Below the pieces are notes generated by a model. That model did not search any database and was not told the DNA's origin. It saw only the letters and a list, made by a program, of their open reading frames with translations. A DNA stretch of 64,000 nucleotides from Fluoribacter dumoffii NY 23. Lineage in GTDB: Bacteria > Pseudomonadota > Gammaproteobacteria > Legionellales > Legionellaceae. Every line of letters starts with the position of its first letter. Position 1 is the first letter of the stretch. The position numbers and the translations under genes were made by a program. The stretch lies in contig NZ_CM001373.1 in NCBI RefSeq assembly GCF_000236165.1, positions 474,304 through 538,303 of the forward strand. Direction: 5' to 3'. Shown here piece after piece: positions 44,583 to 56,066 of the stretch.

Positions 44583-46025
44583 ATGCAACGTTTAAAAGGG
44601 TGGCTTCTTTTTATAGGAATATTTCCTGCGGCGGCTTTTGCCTCTGCTTCTCCAGATCACATTGATCCGGTTGCCTTTGTATTGCTTGGGGTGACTACAA
44701 TTTTTTTCTTTGCAATTATTGGCCGCTATACCGCAAGACGCTTACACCAGCCCAGTGTGCTTGGAGAGTTGCTGATAGGAATTTTCATTGGCAATTTATT
44801 TTATCATTATGGATTTCCCTTGGCGGTTTTATTGCGTGAAGGTTCTGCAATTTTTGATATTATGAAGCAAATACTCCAGGGAGTGCCAATCAATCAAGCG
44901 GTTGCATCGATTATTCCTGAACCCAATTATGCTCGACAAGTAGTTGAAGCTTTAAATGGCCCACATGGTGCCGATTTCCTGAAAATCACCTATGTTGTAG
45001 ATATTTTTTCACGGTATGGGGTTATTTTTCTTCTCTTTATGGTGGGACTGGAAAGCTCGATAGAGGAAATGAAACATACAGGTCGAGATTCATTTTTTGT
45101 CGCCTTACTTGGTGTGGTTGCACCTATGCTTCTTGGGTTTGCTGTCGCTTATATGTTGATGCCGAATGGCTCCTATCAAACGGATTTATTTATTGCGGCT
45201 ACCCTAAGTGCCACAAGTATAGGGATTACAGCCCGCGTACTTACTGAAATGAAAAAATTACGTACCCGGGAGGCCAAGATTATTTTGGGTGCTGCCATGC
45301 TGGATGATGTGTTGGGCTTAATCATATTGGCGGTGGTCAGTTCCTTGGTAATTAGCGGCGAAGTTGATATGCTGGTTTTATTGCGCATTATTATCAGTGC
45401 AGCATTGTTTTTTACCGGGTCTTTATTCTTTGGGCCAATTATTTTACGCAAGGCCATTTATTTTTTTCGTTTCCTTGAACCTTGGGAAGCAAAATTGTTC
45501 ATCTCCTTCATATTTATAATGGCTCTCTCCTGGTTGGCATCAGTGCTGCAGCTGGCGACAATTATTGGTGCATTTACAGCGGGGATTATTCTTCATGATG
45601 ACTATTTTGATAAAAAGTCTTTAAGTACGAAGGATCGTCGTAGCATTTACCATTTATTATCGCCATTGGAATCCATATTGTCTCCTATGTTTTTTATCGT
45701 GATTGGCATTCAGGTAAAATTGGAGTGTTTTTATCATTGGAATGTACTTATTTTGGCAAGTGGGTTAATTCTTGCAGCTGTGGCAGGTAAATTAATTAGC
45801 GGCTATGGGGCACGTCCTTCCGATGATCGATTGCTCATAGGCATCGGAATGTTGCCGCGGGGTGAAGTGGGTTTGGTATTTGCATCTATTGGACGAACCC
45901 TGGGTGTTATATCCGATGACTTATTTTCTGCTATTGTTTTAATGGTTATGATTACTACCTTTATTGCCCCTTTATTATTAAAAATTCGCTATACAATGAA
46001 GGATAGGAAACCCGTACATGAATAA
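44583..46025 (+). CDS. CPA2-type cation/proton antiporter
   Basis: A 480-residue membrane protein with a hydrophobic, signal-like N-terminus and about 12-13 helices of the KefB/NapA class. RLHQPSVLGELLIGIFIGN, LATIIGAFTAGIILHDDYF and GMLPRGEVGLVFASIG are family stretches, and the transport aspartate pair is replaced by the MLDDVLGLIIL region. There is no TrkA-N regulatory domain, unlike KefB/KefC. It likely exchanges Na+ or K+ for protons. The nadC start lies in its last codons (8-base overlap). Confidence 0.85.
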   Translation: MQRLKGWLLFIGIFPAAAFASASPDHIDPVAFVLLGVTTIFFFAIIGRYTARRLHQPSVLGELLIGIFIGNLFYHYGFPLAVLLREGSAIFDIMKQILQGVPINQAVASIIPEPNYARQVVEALNGPHGADFLKITYVVDIFSRYGVIFLLFMVGLESSIEEMKHTGRDSFFVALLGVVAPMLLGFAVAYMLMPNGSYQTDLFIAATLSATSIGITARVLTEMKKLRTREAKIILGAAMLDDVLGLIILAVVSSLVISGEVDMLVLLRIIISAALFFTGSLFFGPIILRKAIYFFRFLEPWEAKLFISFIFIMALSWLASVLQLATIIGAFTAGIILHDDYFDKKSLSTKDRRSIYHLLSPLESILSPMFFIVIGIQVKLECFYHWNVLILASGLILAAVAGKLISGYGARPSDDRLLIGIGMLPRGEVGLVFASIGRTLGVISDDLFSAIVLMVMITTFIAPLLLKIRYTMKDRKPVHE

Positions 46026-46860
46026 AATTTCCATACAGATTGACGCTGATGTAAAGCGTGCCTTGCTTGAAGATGTAGGTACTGGTGACGTTACTGCAGA
46101 ATTGTTGCCTCCCAACTTGCAAGTTAGGGCAGAAATTATTTCGCGGGAACCCATGTTAGTATGCGGTCAAGCCTGGGTAAATGAAGTGTTCAAGCAACTG
46201 GATGACCAAATCAAACTGGAGTGGGGTGTTGCAGAAGGAGTTTGGCTGGATAAACCGTCTGTGCTTTGCACTTTACATGGACCGGGACGAAGCATTTTAA
46301 CAGGGGAGCGTACTGCATTAAATTTCTTACAAACACTTTCAGCCACTGCAAGCCAAACCTATCACTATGTCCAAAAGTTACGGGGCACACAGACCCGAAT
46401 ACTGGATACACGTAAAACGATTCCCGGATTAAGAGCTGCGCAAAAATATGCAGTAACCTGTGGAGGAGGTCTTAATCACCGTATGGGGCTTTATGATGCT
46501 GTTTTAATTAAAGAAAATCATATTGCCGCATGTGGATCGGTAGGCAAAGCGGTTGCTTTGGCTAGGCAGAACCATAAAAATATTCTGGTTGAGGTGGAAG
46601 TTGAAACTCTGGAAGAATTACACGAAGCACTCGCTGCTCAGCCTGATCGGATAATGCTCGATAATTTTAGTGAAGAGATGCTGGAAAAAGCAGTGAAAAT
46701 GAACCAGCCAAAACGGTGTACTTTAGAGGTATCGGGAGGGATTACCCTGGAAAATATCGCAGCGATAGGTCAATTGGGTGTTGATTTTATTTCTGTTGGT
46801 GCGATTACCAAATCAATTCAGGCTATAGACTTGAGTTTACTTATTAGGAAAATTTTATGA
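46018..46860 (+). CDS. nadC: Nicotinate-nucleotide pyrophosphorylase (carboxylating)
   Basis: A 280-residue quinolinate phosphoribosyltransferase that makes nicotinate mononucleotide from quinolinate and PRPP. It has LLEDVGTGDVTAELL at residues 15-29, TGERTALNFLQTLSA near 99-113, DTRKTIPGLRAAQKYAV near 132-148 and GGLNHRMGLYDAVLIKENH. Length is normal. Its product pathway uses NadA and NadB encoded 8 kb away. It overlaps the antiporter upstream and murG downstream (ATGA). Confidence 0.96.
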   Translation: MNKISIQIDADVKRALLEDVGTGDVTAELLPPNLQVRAEIISREPMLVCGQAWVNEVFKQLDDQIKLEWGVAEGVWLDKPSVLCTLHGPGRSILTGERTALNFLQTLSATASQTYHYVQKLRGTQTRILDTRKTIPGLRAAQKYAVTCGGGLNHRMGLYDAVLIKENHIAACGSVGKAVALARQNHKNILVEVEVETLEELHEALAAQPDRIMLDNFSEEMLEKAVKMNQPKRCTLEVSGGITLENIAAIGQLGVDFISVGAITKSIQAIDLSLLIRKIL

Positions 46861-47948
46861 TGCCAATGATCGTTTTTACAGGAGGAGGTACAGCAGGACA
46901 TGTGGCGCCTAATGTCGCTTTGATAAATGAATTTAGTCAAAAAGGTTGGGATATTGCCTATATTGGTTCTGCACAAGGTATTGAAAAGCAGATGATCGAA
47001 CCGCTTAAAATCCCTTTTTACAGCATAAGCAGTGGGAAATTACGTCGATACTTGAGTTTAAAAAATTTAATGGATCCATTTAAGATCCTGTTCGGCATCA
47101 TGCAATCGTTTTTCTTGCTCAACAAGCTTAAACCGGATGTGGTTTTTTCAAAGGGTGGTTTCGTTGCCTTCCCAGTTGTAGTAGGTGCGTGGTTAAACCG
47201 GATTCCTGTTGTTGCCCATGAGTCTGATATGAGTCCCGGACTTGCTAATCGATTATGCTTTCCTTTTGTGAATAAAATTTGTTTGACTTTTGAGGCAGGA
47301 AAAAAACATTTTAAAAGGCAGGATAAAATCGAAGTAACCGGAACCCCCATTCGGGAGCAGCTCTTTTCTGGTAATGCGGATCGCGCCCTTGAACTATGTG
47401 GTTTTAAGACTCCCAAACCATGTCTTCTGGCAATCGGGGGTAGCTTGGGCGCCGGCTCAATCAATCGGTGTATCCGTGATGCCCTGGATCAGTTAACAAA
47501 GGAATATCAAATCATTCATATCTGTGGCAAAGGGAAATTGGAAAATTCCTTAAAAGAGCGGGAAGGATACGAACAATTTGAATACGTTAACGAAGAGCTT
47601 GCTGATTTGTTTGCAGCAGCCTCAATAGTTATCTCAAGGGCAGGTGCCAATTCTCTTTATGAAATATTGGCCCTTGGCAAACCCCATATACTCATTCCTT
47701 TACCCGCTGAGGTCAGTCGAGGTGATCAAATTCAAAATGCCCGATATTTTAAGGAATTGGGTATTAGTTGCGTCATTGAAGACAGGGCTTTAACCCCGGA
47801 AACTTTAGTACACGCTTTACATGAACTGGAGAGGAATAAAAAGGATATTATTAATAAAATTAATGCACTGGGTATAAGATCTGCTACAGACAGAATTGTC
47901 GCTATTATTGAGGAGCAAGTTCATGTTCAATCCGCAAGCACTGTATGA
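46857..47948 (+). CDS. murG: Peptidoglycan lipid II synthase MurG
   Basis: A 363-residue GT28 glycosyltransferase that adds GlcNAc to lipid I at the inner face of the membrane. The N-terminal FTGGGTAGHVAPNVAL is near residues 6-21, HESDMSPGLANR lies mid-domain, and RAGANSLYEILALGKPHILIP near 261-281 binds the UDP sugar. Most bacteria keep murG in the dcw cluster between ftsW and murC. Here it sits after nadC with an ATGA overlap, away from any dcw gene in this window. Confidence 0.95.
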   Translation: MMPMIVFTGGGTAGHVAPNVALINEFSQKGWDIAYIGSAQGIEKQMIEPLKIPFYSISSGKLRRYLSLKNLMDPFKILFGIMQSFFLLNKLKPDVVFSKGGFVAFPVVVGAWLNRIPVVAHESDMSPGLANRLCFPFVNKICLTFEAGKKHFKRQDKIEVTGTPIREQLFSGNADRALELCGFKTPKPCLLAIGGSLGAGSINRCIRDALDQLTKEYQIIHICGKGKLENSLKEREGYEQFEYVNEELADLFAAASIVISRAGANSLYEILALGKPHILIPLPAEVSRGDQIQNARYFKELGISCVIEDRALTPETLVHALHELERNKKDIINKINALGIRSATDRIVAIIEEQVHVQSASTV

Positions 47949-49332
47949 TTTTGTATGTCTCCAATGGGAAAAGGAAATAATTCCAAGCTTATGTGATTAC
48001 ATAAAAATCCCCAATAAATCCCCCCATTTTGATCCTAAATGGCAGGAGCATGGATTAATGGAGCAAGCAGTGATTCATATTGCTTCCTGGTGTAAGGCTC
48101 ATGCCCCCGAAGGAATGATGCTCGAAATAATGAGATTGGAAGGACGTACCCCCCTGATTTTTATCGAGGTTCCGGGACAGATTGATGAAACTGTATTGTT
48201 GTATGGCCACCTGGATAAACAACCTGAAATGTCAGGGTGGAAAGAGGATTTGCACCCATGGAAACCCGTACTAAAAGAGGGGCGCCTCTATGGTCGAGGT
48301 GCTGCAGACGATGGCTATTCTGCATACGCCTCTTTAACTGCGATCAATGCATTGCAGAAGCAAGGATTACCTATTCCGCGTTGTGTTTTAATAATTGAGG
48401 CATGTGAAGAGAGTGGTAGTTATGATCTGCCTTATTATATTGAACTGCTCAATGAACGGATTGGTAAACCAAAGTTGGTTATTTGTCTTGATTCTGGGGC
48501 AGGTAACTATGAACAGCTGTGGATGACTACTTCATTACGGGGAAACCTGGTAGGTGAGTTATCCATTGAATTGATTCGTGAGGGGGTTCATTCGGGTGCG
48601 GCAAGCGGCATTATTGCCGACAGTTTCAGAGTTGCTCGGCAACTGATAAGTCGTCTTGAAGATGAGGTTTCAGGAGAAATAAAATTACCTGAATTGTTTT
48701 GCGACATCCCTGAAGAAAGAACACGTCAGGCAGAACAGTGTGCGCAGGTTTTAGGAGATTCTGTTTATGCTGATTTTCCCTTATACCCGGGGGTTGAACC
48801 TTTATTAAAGGACAGGAAACAATTAATTCTGAACCGGACCTGGAAACCTGCTCTGACAGTTACCGGAGCTAATGGTTTTCCTGCTATAGCGGATGCGGGC
48901 AATGTTATGCGTCCTCAAACTGCTTTAAAATTGTCTATGCGCTTGCCGCCTTTGGTTGATCCTGAGGTTGCCGCAAAAGTAATACATGAAGCTTTGACTA
49001 CAACCCCCCCCTATTCAGCTAAGGTGAGTTTTAAAATAGGTGATGGATCCCAGGGTTGGAATGCCCCTGAACTTGCTCCCTGGCTGGAAAAAGCCGCTGA
49101 TGAAGCATCGATGACTTATTACGGAAAAGAGGCTGCCTATTTCGGAGAGGGTGGGACTATACCTTTCATGGGAATGCTGGGGAAAAAATTTCCTGAAGCC
49201 CAATTTATGATTACCGGAGTTTTAGGGCCTCAATCGAATGCACATGGACCTAATGAATTTCTACATCTGGATATGGTAAAGAAATTAACTGCATGTGTGG
49301 CCTATGTACTTCATCATGCCAGCACCAATTAA
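47923..49332 (+). CDS. M20-family metallopeptidase
   Basis: A 469-residue zinc peptidase of the ArgE/DapE/CNDP-like M20 group. Metal ligands are in LLYGHLDKQPE (His and Asp near residues 92-95), GRGAADDGYSAYA, EACEESGSYD, CLDSGAG and the C-terminal SNAHGPNEFLH. The dipeptidase-like length and the lid domain with NVMRPQTALKLSMRLPP suggest a cytoplasmic di- or tripeptidase. ATG 47923 has AGGAG 7 bases upstream, within the 3' end of murG, so the two genes are coupled. Confidence 0.9.
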   Translation: MFNPQALYDFVCLQWEKEIIPSLCDYIKIPNKSPHFDPKWQEHGLMEQAVIHIASWCKAHAPEGMMLEIMRLEGRTPLIFIEVPGQIDETVLLYGHLDKQPEMSGWKEDLHPWKPVLKEGRLYGRGAADDGYSAYASLTAINALQKQGLPIPRCVLIIEACEESGSYDLPYYIELLNERIGKPKLVICLDSGAGNYEQLWMTTSLRGNLVGELSIELIREGVHSGAASGIIADSFRVARQLISRLEDEVSGEIKLPELFCDIPEERTRQAEQCAQVLGDSVYADFPLYPGVEPLLKDRKQLILNRTWKPALTVTGANGFPAIADAGNVMRPQTALKLSMRLPPLVDPEVAAKVIHEALTTTPPYSAKVSFKIGDGSQGWNAPELAPWLEKAADEASMTYYGKEAAYFGEGGTIPFMGMLGKKFPEAQFMITGVLGPQSNAHGPNEFLHLDMVKKLTACVAYVLHHASTN

Positions 49333-49580
49333 TGATTAAATAAGCGGGAATCCATCTTAGACACACTGTCATGGCTTCTCGCACTTCATTATGAGCATGA
49401 ATTTTCTATGCTGCAAAAATAAAAGAGAGGTTGCCTTGCAGAGCGGTTTACTGAGGGATAATGAATTCATTTTTGAACATTAAACGTTCTCAATTTCTCC
49501 AAATTCCATTTTTGCTCCTATCCAGATAAAAAATGTAAAAAATTTCTCGACAGCAAGCTCGAATCTTGGGATACTTTTTT

Positions 49581-49598
49581 TGGCTCTGGAACGAGCCA
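49581..49598 (+). other. Small hairpin upstream of the comEA-like gene
   Basis: TGGCTC (49581-49586) and GAGCCA (49593-49598) flank TGGAAC, just after a run of seven T. It sits 27 bases before the ATG. The T run is on the wrong side for a plus-strand terminator, so it may be a leader structure. The rest of 49333-49624 shows no ORF of note. Confidence 0.35.
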
Positions 49599-49624
49599 TA
49601 TAGTCCAACAATTAGGAGAAAATT

Positions 49625-49954
49625 ATGAAAGCAAAATTTATTGCTATTGCTTTGTCATTGTCTGTAACAACCCTTTCTGCTTACGCAGCCCTCCCTAAAG
49701 AAGCTTCAATCAAAAAGAAGCCCCCCATTGTCTTACATAAAATCGATCTTAATACGGCAGATATATCGATGCTTACTGGTTCAATTAAAGGGATAGGGAA
49801 AAAGCGGGCTGAAGCAATCATTGCATACAGAAAAAGTCATCATGGCTTTAAATCCCTGGAAGAGCTTGCTGAAGTAAAGGGGCTGGGACAACGATTTATG
49901 GCTGTGAATCGGGATAAATTAAATCAGGTTTTTACGCTGAGTAAGATAGAATAA
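49625..49954 (+). CDS. comEA: ComEA-like helix-hairpin-helix protein
   Basis: A 109-residue exported protein with a signal peptide (1-21, ending AYAA) and one helix-hairpin-helix domain (about residues 41-105) containing IDLNTADISML, IKGIGKKRAEAIIAYR and VKGLGQRF. Small ComEA proteins bind incoming DNA in the periplasm during natural transformation, which Legionella performs. Other competence genes are not in view. TTAGGAG lies upstream. A strong hairpin follows the gene. Confidence 0.88.
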   Translation: MKAKFIAIALSLSVTTLSAYAALPKEASIKKKPPIVLHKIDLNTADISMLTGSIKGIGKKRAEAIIAYRKSHHGFKSLEELAEVKGLGQRFMAVNRDKLNQVFTLSKIE

Positions 49955-49981
49955 TGAACAGGATATAGCAAAATTCTTTAG

Positions 49982-50017
49982 GTCACTGTTGTAATTATTT
50001 GTTATTACAGCAGTGAC
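49982..50017 (+). terminator. Stem-loop after comEA
   Basis: GTCACTGTTGTAAT (49982-49995) pairs with ATTACAGCAGTGAC (50004-50017, one G-U) around an 8-base loop, 28 bases after the stop codon. There is no T run, but the 14-bp stem probably marks the transcript end. Confidence 0.5.
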
Positions 50018-50170
50018 GAACCAATAAATTACTACTTAAAAAATTATACCAGGCCAGCTTGGAGCAAAAAATGTCTCCTTGATTGCCCCTTGGTTTAGAA
50101 ATTCAAAAAGTACATTTATGTATAAAAATACACTCTTAATTTTAAATTGTTGTGTAAGAACTGTCGATTT

Positions 50171-52146
<1,976 letters not shown>

Positions 52147-52147
<1 letters not shown>

Positions 52148-52626
52148 TGAGAAACCTGCGTATACGTTTGTGTCTAGGATTTACTGTTACCCTGCTTTTG
52201 TCCATATTACCCATGCCGGAATTAGTCTCCGCTTTTCGGCCCCCGTGGGTTTTATTGCTTGTCCTTTATATTGAATATTTTTTGCCGGTTAATTTTAGAT
52301 TAACTACTTTGTTATTTGTGGGTTTGTTATTGGACGTCCTGCTTGCCACAGTAATCGGGGAACATTCGTTTGCATTGTTACTCGTCACCTGGATTGCTTC
52401 GAGCAAATCGAGACGCTTCCAATTTTTTTCTATGATGCAACAGATTTTTTTAATAGGATTTTTTTGCCTTTTATACCAGTTGATTATTTCACTGATTACT
52501 GCTTTGCTCGGTTTCAATTACAGTTTATTTACCCCTGTAGCAAGTGCTTTGGTGGGCATGTTTGTCTGGCCATGGATCCGTTTACTTGGTGAAGACACTT
52601 TGTTGAAGCGGTTGGTTTATCGTTGA
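52147..52626 (+). CDS. mreD: Rod shape-determining protein MreD
   Basis: A 159-residue inner membrane protein with about five helices, including PPWVLLLVLYIEYFLP near residues 30-45 and LLLDVLLATVIGEHSFALLL. The fit to MreD rests on size, topology and its place after mreC, sharing one base with that stop codon. It completes the elongasome membrane complex. Confidence 0.93.
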
Positions 52627-52709
52627 AATAGCACCCTAAGCGTCGCAAATTAAGTTTCAAATTCCCCCCAGGTACAAACAACCTGATTATACATGGATAA
52701 ATAACTGTT

Positions 52710-53264
52710 TTATCGTGGGTTGAAAGGGTGATGAATTATCCTGTATTCTCCTGGTTGTAAATTCCCCAATTTCCAATCACTAATTCGATGACGAATCAAT
52801 CTTAAGGTGGGGTAGCCAATGGCTGCGGTCATCTTTCGAACTTGATGATTTTTACCTTCCTTTAATACTATCTCAAGCCAACAGGTAGGGATATTTTTTC
52901 TGAAGCGGATTGGAGGGGTACGTGGCCATATTTTTGGCTCATCAATGAACCTGACCTCAGCAGGTAAAAAGGCATAATCTTTAAGCACCAAGCCTTTTTC
53001 AAGAGGTTCCAAATCAGCTTCTGAGGGGATACCTTCCACTTGCACCCAATAATATTTCCTTTTATTAAATTTGGGATGAGTTAAACGATGTTGCAAAGAG
53101 CCATTATTGCTGAGCAGTAACAATCCCTCACTGTTTTTATCGAGTCTTCCGGCTGCATAAAAATCAGGCTTATTAATAAAAGAAGCTAAAGTGTGCTCAG
53201 GCTCATCCCCGGAGAATTGGCTGACGACCCCATAAGGCTTATTGAAGAGAATAATTTCTGGCAT
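52710..53264 (-). CDS. rluE: Pseudouridine synthase, RsuA/RluE type
   Basis: A 184-residue enzyme with the catalytic aspartate in AAGRLDKNSEGLLLL near residue 40. The opening IILFNKPYGVVSQF and the C-terminal LKEGKNHQVRKMTAAIGYPTLRL are typical. It lacks the S4 domain found in RsuA, RluB and RluF. This short form matches RluE, which modifies U2457 of 23S rRNA in E. coli. ATG 53264 starts directly at the family N-terminus; a TTG at 53276 is also in frame. Confidence 0.9.
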   Translation of the reverse strand: MPEIILFNKPYGVVSQFSGDEPEHTLASFINKPDFYAAGRLDKNSEGLLLLSNNGSLQHRLTHPKFNKRKYYWVQVEGIPSEADLEPLEKGLVLKDYAFLPAEVRFIDEPKIWPRTPPIRFRKNIPTCWLEIVLKEGKNHQVRKMTAAIGYPTLRLIRHRISDWKLGNLQPGEYRIIHHPFNPR

Positions 53265-53402
53265 TAGTGGCTGCAAAAAAGAGGTTAATTTCCGCCTATA
53301 GTAGGTGTTTTCTCCTGTATGAGCAATTCTTCCTCCCTAATTGATTGTGTTTGTAGGTTAATTCTTATACAATGGCTGTCTGGAAAAAAGCGGATATAAT
53401 CC

Positions 53403-54110
53403 ATGAGGTTGATGAGATATACACTATTGCTTTCGTTCTTTTTTTGTCATTTTACCTTTGCAATGAGCCATTTTATTATGGTTGGTGATGAAAAAGTTGA
53501 AATTAAGCATATCCTGGGTAGAGGAAAAACCTATGTTCATTTGCACCATAATGAACAGACGGCTTTGAAGGCGGCGCAGGCAGTCATCCAAAAGGAAGGG
53601 GGAAGCCTGATTGCTTTAGTACACTCAGGAGGCCGTAATATAGTATTCCATTTGAATAATCAGCGTTATGAATTTGACCCCAACCGGATTTTTACAGATA
53701 ACGGAATTAAAAAAACCTTATTGCAGTTTGGCCAATATAATCCCCAGGCCCATCATGAGGTAAATAAACTGGCGAGTAAGATTAAACAGCTATTACCCAA
53801 GGGAAAAGTTGTTGCTGTTCATAATAATTCCTCTTATTCACTTAAAGATTACTTACCGGGACAATCATTGGAAAGCGATGCTCAGGCAATTCATATGATC
53901 CCTGAGAACTATTTTCGCAATTTTTATTTAGTCACCAAAATCAATGATTTTCTTCGCTTAAAAAGCAAAGGATATAATGGAGTACTGCAAAAACCTTCCG
54001 CTACGGATGATGGCTCGTTATCAATCTATCTGGCAAAAAATGACTATATCAACGTTGAGGCAGGGTATGATCAACTGATTGAGCAAATTAAAATGTTGCA
54101 ACATGCTTAG
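53403..54110 (+). CDS. Exported protein, possible M14/AstE-like zinc hydrolase
   Basis: A 235-residue protein with a signal peptide (about 1-20, ending TFA). I recognise no close family. Around residues 45-52 it has HLHHNEQT, which could be the H-x-x-E zinc motif of carboxypeptidase/aspartoacylase folds. Further conserved-looking parts are GGRNIVFHL, FDPNRIFTDNGI, AVHNN (a third possible metal histidine near 142) and NVEAGY near the C-terminus, whose glutamate could be catalytic. This order fits an M14-like enzyme, but it is inference from short motifs. ATG 53412 is an alternative start. TATAAT at 53395-53400 is very close to the ATG. Confidence 0.6.
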   Translation: MRLMRYTLLLSFFFCHFTFAMSHFIMVGDEKVEIKHILGRGKTYVHLHHNEQTALKAAQAVIQKEGGSLIALVHSGGRNIVFHLNNQRYEFDPNRIFTDNGIKKTLLQFGQYNPQAHHEVNKLASKIKQLLPKGKVVAVHNNSSYSLKDYLPGQSLESDAQAIHMIPENYFRNFYLVTKINDFLRLKSKGYNGVLQKPSATDDGSLSIYLAKNDYINVEAGYDQLIEQIKMLQHA

Positions 54111-54208
54111 TAAGCTTCCAGTTGACCTAATTAAATAGAAAATGGTACTTGGGATTCCAAGTTATCACATGTTATCATTGCCTTCTCTCTAATTTTACGG
54201 AGTTGTCA

Positions 54209-55465
54209 ATGACATACGATAAAATCAAAGTGCCTTCACAGGGTGAAGCTATTACTGTTGCTGAAGATCTGTCACTTCGTGTACCTAATAATCCTATTAT
54301 CCCCTTTATTGAGGGAGATGGTATTGGTGTTGATGTAACACCTCCTATGATTCAAGTGGTTGATGCTGCAATTGCAAAGGCATACGGCGATAAGAAAAAA
54401 ATTGCCTGGATGGAAGTTTATGCTGGTGAAAAAGCCACTAAAGTTTATGGTTCTGATCAGTGGCTGCCTAAAGAAACTCTGGATGCGCTTAAAAAATACG
54501 TTGTTTCTATTAAAGGTCCTTTGACTACTCCAGTAGGCGGCGGAATTCGTTCGTTAAATGTGGCAATTCGTCAGGATCTTGACCTTTATACCTGTTTACG
54601 TCCCATTCGCTATTTTGAAGGTGTCCCAAGTCCGCTTAAAGAACCAGAAAAAACAGACATGGTTATTTTCAGGGAAAATTCAGAAGACATTTACGCAGGT
54701 ATTGAATGGCAAGCCGATACTCCTGAGGTAAAAAAAGTAATCGAGTTTTTGATGAAGGATATGGGTGTTAAAAAAATCCGCTTTCCCGAGCATTGCGGTA
54801 TAGGAATTAAGCCTGTTTCTAAAGAGGGAACTACTCGTTTGGTAAGAGCCGCAATCCAATATGCTATCGATAATGACCGCCATACGATAACTTTGGTGCA
54901 TAAAGGTAATATTATGAAATTTACCGAAGGTGCATTTAAAGATTGGGGTTATCAAGTAGCACGTGATGTTTTTGGCGCCAAGGAATATGAAGGTGGTCCC
55001 TGGATGGAGTTCAAGAATCCTAAAACCGGTAAGCAAATCATTATCAATGATGTAATTGCTGACGCGTTTCTCCAGCAAATTCTGTTACGACCGGAAGATT
55101 ACAGTGTAATTGCTACACTTAATTTGAATGGCGATTATATTTCTGATGCGTTGGCAGCCCAGGTAGGCGGCATCGGTATTGCTCCCGGCGCAAATATCAG
55201 CGACAAGGTTGCTGTATTTGAAGCAACTCATGGAACAGCTCCTAAATACGCAGGCAAAAATAAAGTAAACCCCGGTTCTATCATTCTTTCTGCTGAAATG
55301 ATGTTACGTCATATGGGATGGAATGAGGCCGCTGATTTAGTGATTAAGGGCATGCAAGGCGCTATAGCAGCTAAAACCGTAACTTATGATTTTGAGCGGG
55401 GCATGAGCGGTGCTACTTTAGTGAGCAGCTCTGGTTTTGGAGATGAAATAATTAAACATATGTAA
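54209..55465 (+). CDS. icd: Isocitrate dehydrogenase (NADP)
   Basis: A 418-residue TCA cycle enzyme making 2-oxoglutarate, close in size to E. coli Icd (416). The substrate loop [12 protein letters not shown] holds Ser115, equivalent to the serine phosphorylated by AceK in E. coli. [15 protein letters not shown], NRKxD-like [15 protein letters not shown], and [20 protein letters not shown], which binds NADP, are present. ATG 54209 has CGGAG 6 bases upstream; the longer frame from 54149 is not needed. No aceK gene is nearby. Confidence 0.97.
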   Translation: MTYDKIKVPSQGEAITVAEDLSLRVPNNPIIPFIEGDGIGVDVTPPMIQVVDAAIAKAYGDKKKIAWMEVYAGEKATKVYGSDQWLPKETLDALKKYVVSIKGPLTTPVGGGIRSLNVAIRQDLDLYTCLRPIRYFEGVPSPLKEPEKTDMVIFRENSEDIYAGIEWQADTPEVKKVIEFLMKDMGVKKIRFPEHCGIGIKPVSKEGTTRLVRAAIQYAIDNDRHTITLVHKGNIMKFTEGAFKDWGYQVARDVFGAKEYEGGPWMEFKNPKTGKQIIINDVIADAFLQQILLRPEDYSVIATLNLNGDYISDALAAQVGGIGIAPGANISDKVAVFEATHGTAPKYAGKNKVNPGSIILSAEMMLRHMGWNEAADLVIKGMQGAIAAKTVTYDFERGMSGATLVSSSGFGDEIIKHM

Positions 55466-55711
55466 TCTTTATATAGTTTTCATGGGGTCAGTACAGGGCA
55501 GGGTGATTTGGGGAACGAAACAGTGTTTCTAACTCACTTTGCTTTCTCTGGCCTGCAAATTATAGCTTTTTGCAGTTTTATACCTGATGAATGCTATCTA
55601 ACCAATATGTTTTTGATTATTTCAAAGGCGATTTTTTTCATTAAAAATAACTGATTTTACTGGCCAAAAGTGCATAGTGAGTCTATAAAAATAATATAGA
55701 GGTTGTATATT
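55466..55711. other. icd-clpS intergenic region
   Basis: This 246-base spacer must hold the clpS-clpA promoter. AT-rich -10-like sites (TATAAA at 55684 and TATAGA at 55695) precede clpS, without a convincing -35. No strong terminator for icd was found. Confidence 0.35.
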
Positions 55712-56035
55712 ATGAGTGGGCAAAACCTAGAGGAAATTGTAAGGCGTAAGGTTGCTGAGCCAGAGCAAAGCACGGAAAACAAACTGCCGAGAAAATACAA
55801 GGTGGTACTGCTCAATGATGATTATACACCTATGGATTTTGTAGTTGATGTACTGAAGCATTTTTTTCATCTTAATGAAGAACTTGCTATACAGGTGATG
55901 TTACAGGTTCATATTCAAGGAAAAGGCGTATGTGGGGTATTTACGCGAGATATAGCAGAAACCAAAGTAGCTCTGGTAAACGAATACGCCAGAATGAATC
56001 AGCACCCATTGCTATCCAGCATGGAACCCGAGTGA
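55712..56035 (+). CDS. clpS: ATP-dependent Clp protease adaptor ClpS
   Basis: A 107-residue adaptor that delivers N-degron substrates to ClpAP. A disordered N-terminus of about 25 residues precedes the core, with [19 protein letters not shown] near residues 29-47 (the substrate pocket) and [20 protein letters not shown] (the ClpA contact). ATG 55712 has GAGG 9 bases upstream. clpA follows after 31 bases, the standard arrangement. Confidence 0.97.
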   Translation: MSGQNLEEIVRRKVAEPEQSTENKLPRKYKVVLLNDDYTPMDFVVDVLKHFFHLNEELAIQVMLQVHIQGKGVCGVFTRDIAETKVALVNEYARMNQHPLLSSMEPE

Positions 56036-56066
56036 ATCTGCTGTGGGCTGAAGAGGAGCAACGACA

